The notes below the pieces were generated by a model, which was given only the letters and a program-made list of their open reading frames with translations, was not told where the DNA came from and made no database searches. The translations under genes and the position numbers were made by a program. Shown piece by piece: positions 19,601 to 27,898 of a stretch of 64,000 nucleotides of DNA. The first letter of the stretch is position 1. The number at the start of each line of letters is the position of its first letter. Source of the DNA: Ignavibacteriales bacterium (GTDB lineage: Bacteria > Bacteroidota > Ignavibacteria > Ignavibacteriales > Melioribacteraceae); NCBI GenBank assembly GCA_020635285.1, contig JACKAB010000007.1, forward strand, positions 186,001 through 250,000, written 5' to 3'.

Positions 19601-20666
19601 TTACATCATCATTTTTGTTAGTTATTTCTTGGTAAGTAAATGATACAACATAAGCCACATTGTTATTTGATGGAGCAATTGCAACCACATTTCTATAATG
19701 AAATGAGGGAAAATTTTGAGGTGTAATATTTATCCAAGTTTGACCATCATCGGTTGATTTATAAATTCCGGGTTGATTTGTAGAAGTAACACCTTGAAAA
19801 GGAGAAGAGATTGCCGCAATCAAAGTCCCGGTATTTCCCACAACAATATCAGAGCAAATATGTTCGTTCTCTCCGCCAATACAAACAGTAAAATTTTCTC
19901 CACCATCAGTAGATTTCATTATGCCGAATGCGTGAGAGGCAATAAATACAGTGCCTGTAACTGGATTAACAATTATTTTTGAAACAAAATCATATGGAGT
20001 ATTCCAAGCACTAGGATTTGTATCTTTTGTATTTGTCAGTAGATTCCAAGTTTCTCCATTATCTGTTGATTTGTAAACTCCGCCGCCGGAAACGCGATGA
20101 GTAAAGCCTTGATCTTGAGAGGATCCGCTAAACTCACCACTTGCATAATACCAAGTATTTGTTTTTCCTGATCTTGGATCTTGTGCGATTGTTGTTACAC
20201 TTAAAATTTGAGAAGTTGTGCTTTTCATTTGCCAGGTCGCGCCTTTGTCTATAGATTTCCAAATCCCGCCAGAAACTCCACCCGCAATAATTGTGTTCGA
20301 ATTTGTTACATCAACCGCAATTGCTCTGGTTCTGCCTCCAACATCTTTTGGTCCCGCTTCTTTCCATTCTAATTCATTTGTGTTTGCCTTTTTATTTAGT
20401 GAGTTTTTTTCTTGAAGATTTTTAGCAAATATTAATTCATTTTGTCTAATACCATTTGGAATTTCATTTGTCTTAGGATCTCTTAGCATTTTGTAAAAAT
20501 AATCCCAGCGAGCTTCCTTCATTTTTATCCCAGCTTTTGGAGAAGAGCTTGAACGAATACGCTCACTTTTATTCGGCTTGTTATTGATCGTGTGCAGATT
20601 AACTGCAAAGTATGAAATAGCTAAAACAGAAGAAGTAAGGATGAAATAGCGTAAATATTTTCTCAT
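16602..20666 (-). CDS. Giant Asp-box (sortilin-like) secreted protein with PKD and T9SS domains
   Basis: 1354 residues in one open frame. An N-terminal signal anchor (about 8-25) precedes a propeller made of Asp-box/BNR repeats (IWKSIDKGATWQ, VYKSTDNGETWN, IYKSTDDGQTWI), as in Vps10/sortilin-type and glycosidase-like propellers. A beta-sandwich region (about 950-1100, DDGDGSADNVFGW...) is followed by a PKD domain (FDASGSYDNDG, YLWNFGDGES, about 1115-1195), another beta-sandwich, and a type IX sorting domain (NQNYPNPFNPSTVI, ending KSRKMVLLK). Probably exported and surface-bound. Propeller homology does not show an enzymatic residue set, so binding or adhesion is the safer guess. It is last but one of the operon led by the promoter at 21.57 kb. 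Confidence 0.88.
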   Translation of the reverse strand: MRKYLRYFILTSSVLAISYFAVNLHTINNKPNKSERIRSSSSPKAGIKMKEARWDYFYKMLRDPKTNEIPNGIRQNELIFAKNLQEKNSLNKKANTNELEWKEAGPKDVGGRTRAIAVDVTNSNTIIAGGVSGGIWKSIDKGATWQMKSTTSQILSVTTIAQDPRSGKTNTWYYASGEFSGSSQDQGFTHRVSGGGVYKSTDNGETWNLLTNTKDTNPSAWNTPYDFVSKIIVNPVTGTVFIASHAFGIMKSTDGGENFTVCIGGENEHICSDIVVGNTGTLIAAISSPFQGVTSTNQPGIYKSTDDGQTWINITPQNFPSFHYRNVVAIAPSNNNVAYVVSFTYQEITNKNDDVKFYKINVANGNSEDRSANMPYFNPGSTERFEEWINTQQGYNLVMAVKPDDENFVLIGATSLFRSTNGFATKPDNEMQDWIGGYNSISFNYPNFHCDIHSFSFEPNNPNAMWWGHDGGLSYTSDIRNTSYSEFFPWENKNNGYNVTQFYMVAIPDEAGDNRIMGGTQDNGTPSFRFDGTIISESYDVSTGDGSYCYFGNSYPYSSVQNGKVIRGTYDQNGNPRRDYPNWSNITPKDAQGMLFINPYFVDPADEEIMIYPAGNTLWRNNQLNSLPNNATFQEGITTGWTQLTNLSAPDGYVITALNMSVTNPEHRLYYAAVDYSQQASGLPKIYRLENANTSLSGAVDISIAGIEPAYYVHNIAVNPDNGSELIVVFSNYNIVGLYYSNNGGQTFTAVEGNLQGDEQNPGPSIRGASILPTENGTQYFVATSTGVYSTLQLNAANTNWSLEGANSIGNVIVNYIASRRSDGTIVAGTHGRGAFIAHAGSAGAAVAAADVNSLTLQCKPGEIGTAYFNLRNDGAASLNYNISVTGSFSGSLNKQNCNSYVMNVHRSRTTNSDRFKKRLIAANSNTNPAKLEANTNSKVINTLNSPKGNDVFYLDDGDGSADNVFGWAYGSDDIYWYNEFNLGDKSFALDQIYFYMQTNQATSNEVYLGIFDQDINSLGEQYFTLPTAPSGDWFTITLDTPIEFAAGETFYIELGSFSSIEKPIGVDIDAAVPNQSYFGDGYNYYNLNAVTGAENGAFIIRASGTLGGGGNTNQNPVAVANLSKTHAEINETINFDASGSYDNDGQITTYLWNFGDGESSAQKIATHSYSSANTFNFSLKVIDDKGGTNQTSGQVTISGSTNQYVIVSPASGSVAPGSSQKITLTLNAQAINEGTYTGQVIINSNGGSITIPIDYLVDVKKVSSIPDNFDLSQNYPNPFNPSTVIEFSIPNNSKVTLKVFDALGKEVINLIDEYKSAGKYSVNFDASILASGIYYYRLEADEKFKSRKMVLLK

Positions 20667-20682
20667 AACCTTTCCTCATATA

Positions 20683-21120
20683 TTAATTATTTTCTGTGGA
20701 AATTATTTTCCATGGATTAATTTCATTTTGATTAATTCCGTTGTGCATATATGCTAACAATAATTTTTGACGTGAATTGATTTTAAATATTTCATTTTGT
20801 GATTTTGTTGATTTGCTCAATAATTTTTCACTAAGTTCCAAATCCATTGTAGAACCTACACCAATAGGCTTTGTTCCGGAGCCGTAACCAAGAACAGTAT
20901 CAATTTGAGCGACACAAAATATTTTGTCATCCTTTTCGTATTTCCCTAAAATCATGCATGAAACTTTTGCACTTCCGTATGGCAATGGTCTAGCAAAATC
21001 TTTAATATTTGTAATTTCTTTTCTCTCCTTATCGGTGTTTTGAGATGTGCAGCATTGTGTAAGAGAGAATAAAACGATTGAAACAGCAATAAAAAAAAGT
21101 ACTTGATACATTTTCATCAC
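20683..21120 (-). CDS. Small lipoprotein-like protein, function unknown
   Basis: 145 residues. A hydrophobic N-terminus ends SLTQCCTSQN, a lipobox-like Cys around 23-24. The mature part has a beta-rich stretch (AKVSCMILGKYEKDD..FCVAQIDTVLGYGSGT) and a C-terminal KINSRQKLLLAYMHNG. I do not recognise the family. It lies 16 nt upstream of the giant Asp-box gene and 21 nt after the 111-residue gene, so all three should share one transcript. Confidence 0.6.
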   Translation of the reverse strand: MMKMYQVLFFIAVSIVLFSLTQCCTSQNTDKERKEITNIKDFARPLPYGSAKVSCMILGKYEKDDKIFCVAQIDTVLGYGSGTKPIGVGSTMDLELSEKLLSKSTKSQNEIFKINSRQKLLLAYMHNGINQNEINPWKIISTENN

Positions 21121-21141
21121 TAATTTCTCCTAAAAATTTTT

Positions 21142-21477
21142 TCAATAAATTTTATAGTCAATTATTGAGTGAAAAGGTTTGGAAGTTTTTTTTAAGATTC
21201 CAGTAAAAGTAAATTTCCATTTTTGATTCTGATTTACGTTTTCATAGCCAACTAAAAAATTCCATTCGTTTTTTTTATTCAACATTTTATCAATTTCACT
21301 TATTTCGTCAATAAATTCTTCTACATTTATTATAATCTTTAAGTCTTTTACTTCTTTGTCTATTTTAAACCAAAACTCTGTTACTCTTTCAAATTCACAA
21401 CTATCGCAGTGAATAACATCAAAATTGATTTTATGTTCTGTTTTCCAAATTGCCATTGGATCATTCACTTTTATCAC
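21142..21477 (-). CDS. Small cytosolic-looking protein, function unknown
   Basis: 111 residues, no signal peptide and no transmembrane segment. It contains a CDSCEF pair of cysteines at about 26-29 and mixed alpha/beta character (WKFTFTGILKKTSKPFHSIIDYKIY at the end). It is the first gene after the promoter at 21570-21600 and co-oriented with the lipoprotein and giant Asp-box genes. The start is uncertain: several near-in-frame ATGs exist (MIKVNDPM). Function unknown. Confidence 0.55.
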   Translation of the reverse strand: MIKVNDPMAIWKTEHKINFDVIHCDSCEFERVTEFWFKIDKEVKDLKIIINVEEFIDEISEIDKMLNKKNEWNFLVGYENVNQNQKWKFTFTGILKKTSKPFHSIIDYKIY

Positions 21478-21569
21478 TTTTGCATATTAGTATAATGGAT
21501 TTGTGAGCAATCAGTTATTTCAGAAAATTGGATTTTTATTGAAGGTTTATTCCCCAAAAGTTCTCAGTG

Positions 21570-21600
21570 CAAAAGTAAATTCAGAATAAAGTTTCGTCAA
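21570..21600 (-). promoter_or_regulatory. Bacteroidota-type promoter TTG-N20-TACTTTTG
   Basis: On the minus strand TTGAC starts at 21600 and TACTTTTG occupies 21577-21570, a perfect TAnnTTTG -7 element, with 20 nt between TTG and TAC. This is the spacing of the Bacteroidota housekeeping promoter. Transcription would start near 21565 and run into the gene at 21477. Confidence 0.75.
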
Positions 21601-21637
21601 CACTCATAACCACTCAAACACCTCTCAAAAACACTCA
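21601..21637 (-). promoter_or_regulatory. Four helically phased TGAG repeats directly upstream of the promoter
   Basis: Minus strand TTGAGTG, TTGAGAGG, TTGAGTGG, ATGAGTG. The core TGAG blocks are at plus-strand 21603, 21613, 21624 and 21634, i.e. 10, 11 and 10 nt apart, all on one face of the helix, and abut the -33 element. This is the geometry of an activator binding array; the nearby TPR-LuxR protein is a candidate binder (inference). Confidence 0.6.
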
Positions 21638-21724
21638 AGGCAACATTTTGGGCATAATTCTAATGAAAAGTTCAAAATTTGAAAGATATTTTGGTTTAAT
21701 TGATGTAAAGGGGCTGTTGCGGTT

Positions 21725-23734
21725 TTACAATTTATGAATTGCTTGCGTTAAACTTTCTCCATGCTCGACGTTAAGTTTTTTTCTAATTCGGGTTCTTGCA
21801 ACTTCAATACTTTTGGCTGTTTGATTTGTGATCTGTGCAATTTCTTTTGTATTTAGATTCATTTTTAGAAATGCACATATTTTTAATTCGCCGGATGTTA
21901 AGTCAGAATATTTATCGGTAAGCTTTTTAAAATATGAAGGATGAACCTCTTCAAAGTGTTGAAGAAAATCTTGCCAACTTTCATCTTCAGAAATACTTTG
22001 AAGCTTGTTCTTTAATTTTTTTAATTTTTCTTTGTTATCAGTTTGGTTATTTAAAATCTCATCAATTGAATCAATAATTTCCATAAGTGTTTTATTGTTT
22101 GATGAAATTACTAATGCTTTTGCGGTAAGCTCTCTGTTTTTTATATTTAACTGAGAGTTTAGCAAATCAATTTTTTTAGTTAATTGACTCGCTTTTTCCC
22201 TTGCTTCTTTTCTTTCATTTCTTTTTTTAACAAAGTAAGTTCCAAACATAAAAAGAGAAGCAACTATAAGAATTCCTAAAATTAAAACAAGTAAATTTCT
22301 GTTTTGAAGTTGACTCTCGGCAATTAGAGCTTCATTTTCAACCTTGGTTTTTTCATTTTCTAACTGTTCTAATTTATATTTGGCTTCAGTATCTTCAAGT
22401 ACTTTCAATTTTTCTAAATTCAGTAATGAATCTTTTGCAGTTTTGTGGATATCCAAATAATTGTATGCCGATTTAAAATCATTCATGCTGGCAGCGGCTT
22501 GAGACATATTTTTTGAAGACTCTGAAACAAGTTTTAGCAAATTTTTCTTTTTCGAAATACTAAAAGCATCTGTTGAAAATTTTAAAGAATTTTTATAGTC
22601 CTTTTCAATAAAATATAATTCCGATAATTTATTTAATGCCGAGACAATGCTTACCGAATCACCAATTTCTGTAGATATATTTAAAGATTTATCAAGATAA
22701 TTCCGCGCTAGTTTTAAATCTTTATTTTGTTTGTAAAAATTGGAAAGCATAATATATATTTCACTCATTCTCGCTTTATCGCCAATAGATTGGGCAAGTT
22801 CAAGTGTTTTACTAAAATACATCAGCGCATTTTCGTTATCATTTAAGGACGCAAAAGAGTTTGCCAAATTTGCATAACGTGAAAGAAGTCTATATTTATC
22901 ATCTATTTTTTCAGCAATTTCAGTTGATAATTTATAGTAAGAAATAGCTCTGCTAAAATCATTTAGTTCTTTATAAACATTGCCAAAATTTTCATAACAA
23001 TCAGAGATAAATTTTTCATCACCATATTCTTTGAAACTTTTAAGTGCATTCATTAAAAACTTTAAAGCAGTTTCATAATTGCCAATCTGATTATATAAAT
23101 TTGCAATATTATTTTCACTGATTGCAACGTGAAGTTTATTATTTTCGTCTTCTGCAATACTTTTTGCTTTTTCATAATGCTGTAGTGATAAATCTTTATT
23201 GCCAAGTTCTCTAAATACAATGCCCATTCCTATATTACTCCAAAACATTCCATCCCGATTTGCATTTTTCTCATACAGTTTGTTTGCTTCTAGATAAGAA
23301 TTTATTGCATTAGAATATTTTCCGTTTTCCAAACAATATTCACCAATATTAAATATACATTCTGCAATTATGGAATCATTTTCGGAAAGTTTTGCCGTCT
23401 CAAGTGCCTGACTGTAATAATCAGAACAAAACTGATACTTACTTTGCTGAAAAAATATTTGTCCAATTTTTAATAAAATTTTAGCTTTATTGAAAAAAAT
23501 ATTTTTATCAGATTTAACTTTTAAGCTATCGTCCAGTAATTGAATTCCCTTTTTAAAATAAAACGCTGCAGAATCTGGCAAAGAGTTGTTTAAACTATCT
23601 CCTTTAGCAGAATAGTAATTAGCTTGAATTAGTAAATTGTAACCAGAATTGTTTTGAGCACGAGAAGTATTGAAACTTAGAGTTTGGATTAGAAGATAAG
23701 TAAATAATAATAAGATATTACATCTAATATTCAT
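21725..23734 (-). CDS. TPR-containing membrane regulator with LuxR-type helix-turn-helix
   Basis: 669 residues. Signal peptide (about 1-26), then about ten TPRs (residues 35-440, e.g. AISYYKLSTEIAEKI), a coiled segment, one transmembrane helix (NLLVLILGILIVASLFMFG, about 482-502), a cytoplasmic coiled coil (about 510-600) and a C-terminal GerE/LuxR-like helix-turn-helix (LTSGELKICAFLKMNLNTKE, then IEVARTRIRKKLN). It is a one-protein transmembrane signalling device: periplasmic TPR sensor and cytoplasmic DNA-binding domain. It lies just upstream of the phased TGAG repeats and co-oriented with the operon it may control. Confidence 0.85.
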   Translation of the reverse strand: MNIRCNILLLFTYLLIQTLSFNTSRAQNNSGYNLLIQANYYSAKGDSLNNSLPDSAAFYFKKGIQLLDDSLKVKSDKNIFFNKAKILLKIGQIFFQQSKYQFCSDYYSQALETAKLSENDSIIAECIFNIGEYCLENGKYSNAINSYLEANKLYEKNANRDGMFWSNIGMGIVFRELGNKDLSLQHYEKAKSIAEDENNKLHVAISENNIANLYNQIGNYETALKFLMNALKSFKEYGDEKFISDCYENFGNVYKELNDFSRAISYYKLSTEIAEKIDDKYRLLSRYANLANSFASLNDNENALMYFSKTLELAQSIGDKARMSEIYIMLSNFYKQNKDLKLARNYLDKSLNISTEIGDSVSIVSALNKLSELYFIEKDYKNSLKFSTDAFSISKKKNLLKLVSESSKNMSQAAASMNDFKSAYNYLDIHKTAKDSLLNLEKLKVLEDTEAKYKLEQLENEKTKVENEALIAESQLQNRNLLVLILGILIVASLFMFGTYFVKKRNERKEAREKASQLTKKIDLLNSQLNIKNRELTAKALVISSNNKTLMEIIDSIDEILNNQTDNKEKLKKLKNKLQSISEDESWQDFLQHFEEVHPSYFKKLTDKYSDLTSGELKICAFLKMNLNTKEIAQITNQTAKSIEVARTRIRKKLNVEHGESLTQAIHKL

Positions 23735-23877
23735 TAAATTATAATCTTTTTATTACAAGTTAAAGTAATAATAACTCGACAAATTCGCAAAATAATTTTA
23801 TAGTTATAAAGATGTTTATTGTATTCTTTTCAGATTTAGTTAAAGTTAGATTAACTCGATTAGCTGGATATTTTGTA

Positions 23878-24109
23878 ATAAAAAACTTCCTTCATGAGAT
23901 TAAAGAAAGAAAAATCTTTAAAATGGTTGAACGAAGCTATTGATAGGGGTTATACGGAATATAAAGAAATGTCAGTTTATCCATACTTAGAAAACATTAA
24001 TGTAACAGTTGAATTTAAAAGAATTGTAGAAAAAATGAAAATAAAAATAGATTCAATGAAAACAGCAGCAATGAAATTAAATTCAAATTTTAAAATTTGT
24101 GAAGAATAA
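23878..24109 (+). pseudogene. Internally deleted remnant of a FlgO-like/TPR gene
   Basis: The 3' part (ATG 23894, 71 codons) encodes KWLNEAIDRGYTEYKEMSVY and ends SNFKICEE, which matches the last 65 residues of the TPR protein at 11743-13611 (KWWNKAINKGYTDIERIKIY, end PEYEICE). Just before it, a second frame reads IKNFLHEIKERKIFK, which matches that protein's N-terminus (GKFLIKLKEKKITK) with ATA in place of ATG. The two ends meet at AAAATGG, a sequence present at both corresponding places in the intact gene. So about 500 codons were probably lost between short direct repeats, with a one-base slip. Not expected to be functional. Confidence 0.65.
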
Positions 24110-24117
24110 TTAAAAAA

Positions 24118-25278
24118 TTAAGCTTTTCCTTTTGTATTTGAGCTTTCCATCAAGTCATTTAAAAATTGCAAATTGCTCGATTTAGAATTTGAGATAATAA
24201 TTTTTAATACAACAATTAATGGAACAGATAAAAACATTCCGGCAATTCCCCAGACGTAACCCCAGATTAATAATGAAAGCAAAATTGCAAGTGGATTTAA
24301 TCCAAGTCTATCACCTAAAATTTTAGGCTCTAAAATATTGCCTATTATGTTTTGAGAGAAGCCAAGAGTACCTGCAATAAGAACAGTATAACCAATAGAT
24401 TCATATTGAATTAAAGCCATAATAGTTGGCAAAATTACGGCAATTATAGAACCAATGTTTGGAATAAAGTTTAAGAAGAAAGTAAGCACAGCCCAAACAA
24501 TTAAAAAATCCACATCAAATATCCAAAGGATTATTCCAACTATTATTCCGGTTAAAAGGCTAAGCAAAAACTTAGTTGCAATATAACGTTGAATCTGTTC
24601 TGTTATATCCTTAAATGTTTTTTGAATTGTCTTTTCTCGCTCAATTTTAATAACTTCAAGTCTTTGCTCATACTTGGCTTTTTCTATTTCTTCATTTTCA
24701 GCAATTAAAGATTTCTTTACTCTTTTTAAAGAACTTTCTGTCTGAGCTTTTAAGTAACGTTTTTTAATTGCATTTATAATATGCTTATGACTGCTATTAA
24801 CAAAAATAAAAAAGAACAAAACAAAAAATCCCGCAGAAAAAATAGAAAGAGTTGAAGAAAATAAATTACTTGCAATACCGCCATAATCAAGTTCTGTTAA
24901 TAACTTTGCAATATCAAATTCCGTTAGAAAAGGATCGTTTACACCAAAAGTGAAAGCTGTTGATCTTACTATGTTATTTAACTTCTGCTCGTATAATGGA
25001 AGCTCTTCACCTAAACGACTGAACGAATCAATTATGAAAGTGGAGAGCGCCCAGAAAAATCCGATTATTATAATAAGATCTATAAAAGTAGTAACAGCTT
25101 GCGGAATTTTTTTGCTCATCATATAATTGTTGAGAGGCTCAAAAACAAAGATTAATAAATAGGCAATAATCAAAGGTACAAAAATGTGTTGAAGCTCTTT
25201 TAAAACTCCAAACAAAACTATTAGCCCAATTATTATTGTAAAAAATTTTATTGCCGGATCGACAAACTGTTTTTTCAT
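24118..25278 (-). CDS. AI-2E family transporter (TqsA/PerM-like permease)
   Basis: 386 residues. Two N-terminal helix hairpins (about 10-85), a helix near 150-165, an unusually long charged cytoplasmic linker (about 170-225, KRVKKSLIAENEEIEKAKYE), and a C-terminal block of membrane helices with the family motifs NFIPNIGSIIAVILPT and EPKILGDRLGLNPLAI, LSLLIWGYVWGIAGM. Members export autoinducer-2 or act as Na+/H+ antiporters; the substrate here cannot be read from sequence. The gene converges on the remnant at 23878-24109. Confidence 0.88.
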   Translation of the reverse strand: MKKQFVDPAIKFFTIIIGLIVLFGVLKELQHIFVPLIIAYLLIFVFEPLNNYMMSKKIPQAVTTFIDLIIIIGFFWALSTFIIDSFSRLGEELPLYEQKLNNIVRSTAFTFGVNDPFLTEFDIAKLLTELDYGGIASNLFSSTLSIFSAGFFVLFFFIFVNSSHKHIINAIKKRYLKAQTESSLKRVKKSLIAENEEIEKAKYEQRLEVIKIEREKTIQKTFKDITEQIQRYIATKFLLSLLTGIIVGIILWIFDVDFLIVWAVLTFFLNFIPNIGSIIAVILPTIMALIQYESIGYTVLIAGTLGFSQNIIGNILEPKILGDRLGLNPLAILLSLLIWGYVWGIAGMFLSVPLIVVLKIIISNSKSSNLQFLNDLMESSNTKGKA

Positions 25279-25395
25279 TTGTTTAATTTCTTATTTGTAG
25301 ACTAAAAATTAATATAAATTTTATTATTGTTTTAAGAGTTGATAATTTATAAAAAATATTTGGTGTAAAAAATGGAGAAAATATATTTCGATGAA

Positions 25396-25726
25396 TTAAT
25401 CGCCAAAAAACATTGAGTAAGGTCTTTGCAACTCTGCTTTAAACTCAACAATGCTAATATTTCTGGATTTTCTTAAAAATTCTTTTCCATCTAAAAAACT
25501 AATATTGTTGGTACTGTAAAATTCTATTTTGAGCCGCAACTTCTTTTAGCACTTCGCAATCTACATAAGCCATTTTAATTTGATTAAACTCGGAATTGAT
25601 TAATTCCATTATTTTTGGTTTTAATACTTTACATACATTACACTGGGGTGTGCTGAAATAAACTAATGCACCGGCATTTTCATTAATAAATTTTGTGTAT
25701 TCTTCCAACGAGGTTAAAGTATTCAT
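25396..25726 (-). CDS. Thioredoxin-family protein, frameshifted
   Basis: Residues 1-70 are open from ATG 25726: ALVYFSTPQCNVCKVLKPKI contains a CNVC redox motif (CxxC). After QNRI the frame slips near 25505 and resumes as VPTILVFLDGKEFLRKSRN, with the cis-Pro (VPT) and the GKE strand of thioredoxins, to a stop at 25396. About 110 residues in total, the normal size. The active-site dipeptide NV is not the classical GP. Likely a cytoplasmic thiol-disulfide protein. Confidence 0.8.
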
Positions 25727-25752
25727 TTATGGTTAGTTCCAAAATATTCTAT

Positions 25753-25783
25753 AATAAAAAAGCGCAAACCAATGTCTGCGCTT
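25753..25783 (-). terminator. Intrinsic terminator of the BON-LysM gene
   Basis: On the minus strand AAGCGCA (25783-25777) pairs with TGCGCTT (25766-25760) around a 10-nt loop, followed by TTTTTATTATAG. It lies 32 nt past the stop at 25815. Confidence 0.8.
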
Positions 25784-25814
25784 ATAAATAAAAATATTAA
25801 ATCCTTTTGAAAAA

Positions 25815-26201
25815 TTATTTTACAAAAGGAATTTTTAATTCTTGTCCAACTTTAATCATATCTGGATTGCTAAGTTGATCCTTATTAACATTAAAAATTT
25901 CCATATACTTACCGGCTTCGCCTAAATATTCTTTAGAAATTTTTCCTAAAGTATCTCCACTTACTACTTTGTGAACATGATAAAAATCATTAGCTTCGAC
26001 TTTAATATCAGCTTTAATATCTTTAGGTGATTCGCCGCCAACCTCTTTAATTTTATCCCAAATTTTATTTTTTTCATATTGGGTGTGAACTGTTCCATTA
26101 ATCTTAATGTAACCTTCTGGTTTTTCTTCAACTTTTGCATCTTTCATGTTGAATCGATTGCATATATCCAGCACGGGACCGTATTTCATTGTTAAAGCCA
26201 T
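25815..26201 (-). CDS. BON-LysM protein (YgaU/Kbp-like)
   Basis: 128 residues. The N-terminal half is BON-like (YIKINGTVHTQYEKNKIWDK) and the C-terminal half is a LysM domain (HKVVSGDTLGKISKEYLGEA, then IFNVNKDQLSNPDMIKVGQE). No signal peptide, so it is probably cytoplasmic like E. coli Kbp/YgaU, a K+-binding stress protein; the potassium role is by analogy. A good RBS (AAAGGAGAT) precedes ATG 26201, and a strong terminator follows. A TAAATTTG -7-like element lies at 26247-26240 on the minus strand. Confidence 0.85.
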   Translation of the reverse strand: MALTMKYGPVLDICNRFNMKDAKVEEKPEGYIKINGTVHTQYEKNKIWDKIKEVGGESPKDIKADIKVEANDFYHVHKVVSGDTLGKISKEYLGEAGKYMEIFNVNKDQLSNPDMIKVGQELKIPFVK

Positions 26202-26266
26202 GTTATCTCCTTTAATTTATTGTTGGTTTTATCTGAAAACAAATTTAATAAAAAAATATTTAAATT

Positions 26267-27124
26267 TTATTTCCAATTTTTTAAATTATCCATTATAAAC
26301 TTTTGAAACTTAATTGGTTCCCGTTTTAGAACTTTTTTAATGTCATCGGTAATTTGTGAATTAGAATTGCCCTTAATGTAATTACAAAGCTGCATTGTCC
26401 CTTCTATTGTTACCTGAGACCAACCTGAACCTTGCAAAATTTTCTTAAACTTCTCCTCTGAAATCTTTCGGTAATTAATTTCTCTATTTAGTGCTTCAGT
26501 AAACAGAAAGGAAATTACGTGCATATTTAATGCTTGGCTTCCCGTAAGTGTATAAGATTTATTTTTTAGATTAGCTTTTAATAAAGCTTGAACTGCAAAA
26601 TCAGCAACATCTCTTAGATCAACAAAACTGGTTTTTGTATCTTCTGCTGGAGCAGAAATCTCATCATCATCTTTAATAAAGTCTCTAAATAGATCTTTAA
26701 AGTTTTGCATGTAACAATTGGGTCTCAGTAAAACATAATCGATTCCACTATTAATAATATGGTTCTCAATAATGCACATCGGATCTTTTGTGTCGTTCTC
26801 AGTTCCCATTGCAGAAATATTTACAATTAATTTCACCTTTTCTTTTATAGCATCATCAATTGCTTTGTTAACCTGCTTATGAATATTTAAAAATGATGGA
26901 GGCGAAACAAGGAGTATTTTTTTTACTTTTTCAAATGCTGGTTTAAAAGTTTCTTCTTTTGTGTATTCAAAATGAACAAAATCTGAATTGTTTAGTTTTA
27001 GTTTTTTTGCTTTTTCTGGATCTCTAACAGCAATTCGAACATGTTTTTCTTTTTCAATTAGTCTATTTGCAACCTCTAATCCAATTGAACCACTTGCGCC
27101 AATAATTAAAATAGTTTCTTTCAT
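26267..27124 (-). CDS. NmrA-like NAD(P)-binding reductase
   Basis: 285 residues. A Rossmann GASGSIG dinucleotide motif at 8-14, then VRDPEKAKKL, and a motif of the atypical short-chain dehydrogenase NmrA/QorB group (YVLLRPNCYMQNF, about 130-142). The active-site Tyr-x-x-x-Lys of classical SDRs is not visible, as usual for this group, so it is likely a redox sensor or NAD(P)H-quinone-type reductase. RBS GGGAGGAC precedes ATG 27124. Monocistronic by position. Confidence 0.8.
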   Translation of the reverse strand: MKETILIIGASGSIGLEVANRLIEKEKHVRIAVRDPEKAKKLKLNNSDFVHFEYTKEETFKPAFEKVKKILLVSPPSFLNIHKQVNKAIDDAIKEKVKLIVNISAMGTENDTKDPMCIIENHIINSGIDYVLLRPNCYMQNFKDLFRDFIKDDDEISAPAEDTKTSFVDLRDVADFAVQALLKANLKNKSYTLTGSQALNMHVISFLFTEALNREINYRKISEEKFKKILQGSGWSQVTIEGTMQLCNYIKGNSNSQITDDIKKVLKREPIKFQKFIMDNLKNWK

Positions 27125-27363
27125 TTGGTCCTCCCAGTTTATTTATTTTTAATGTAAAGCAATAAAAACTTTTTTAGTGAGACCAGTATTGATGATGAGC
27201 AATAGAATTAAGGAAGATTATCTTTTTATGTATACCATAATTTAAACACTTTTTTAATAAAATCAATAAGAATTAATTGAATCTATATGTTAAAAATTAA
27301 TTATTGAAATTTCATTTTTATATCTTTGCTGAAACCAATTTAATTAGTAAGAAAATTTTAAAT

Positions 27364-27861
27364 ATGGATTTACTATTTATAGCAGTTGCAATTTTGGGAG
27401 TTCTTCTACTCTTGATTGGATTTGTTGGCTGTATTTTACCGGCACTGCCTGGGCCTCCATTTGCCTTCTTATCCTTACTGCTATTGAAGTTTGTTGAACC
27501 TTCAATTTTTACAACTAAGTTTTTGGTTATAATTGGATTAGTAACAATTGCTGTTTACTTTTTAGATTACCTATTACCAATCTGGGGTGCTAAAATGTAC
27601 AAAGCTTCCAAAAAAGGAATTTGGTTTTCAATAATTGGAATGATAATAGGGATGTTCTTCTTTCCTCCATTCGGAATGATTTTGGGATTATTATTTGGAG
27701 CAATATTGGGCGAGCTGATTTCCGGTAACACAAAAAGAGAAGCTGTTAAAATAGGAATTGTATCTTTTGTTTTTAGTCTGCTTGCAATTTTAATAAAAAT
27801 AATTTTAACTGGAGTAATGGCATTCTACTTTGCAGAAGCTGTTGTAGGTTATTTTATTTAA
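27364..27861 (+). CDS. DUF456 membrane protein
   Basis: About 165 residues from the ATG at 27364. An alternative upstream ATG at 27304 adds 20 residues not expected in the family. Four hydrophobic segments with the DUF456 signature GCILPALPGPPFAFLSLL at the N-terminus, LPIWGAKMYKASKKG in the loop, and a Gly-rich FFFPPFGMILGLLFGAILGE helix. Small inner-membrane protein; function unknown, possibly glycine-zipper-type oligomer. Confidence 0.82.
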   Translation: MDLLFIAVAILGVLLLLIGFVGCILPALPGPPFAFLSLLLLKFVEPSIFTTKFLVIIGLVTIAVYFLDYLLPIWGAKMYKASKKGIWFSIIGMIIGMFFFPPFGMILGLLFGAILGELISGNTKREAVKIGIVSFVFSLLAILIKIILTGVMAFYFAEAVVGYFI

Positions 27862-27898
27862 TGTAAAATTATAAAAAAAATGAAAAGAAGTAAGAGTT

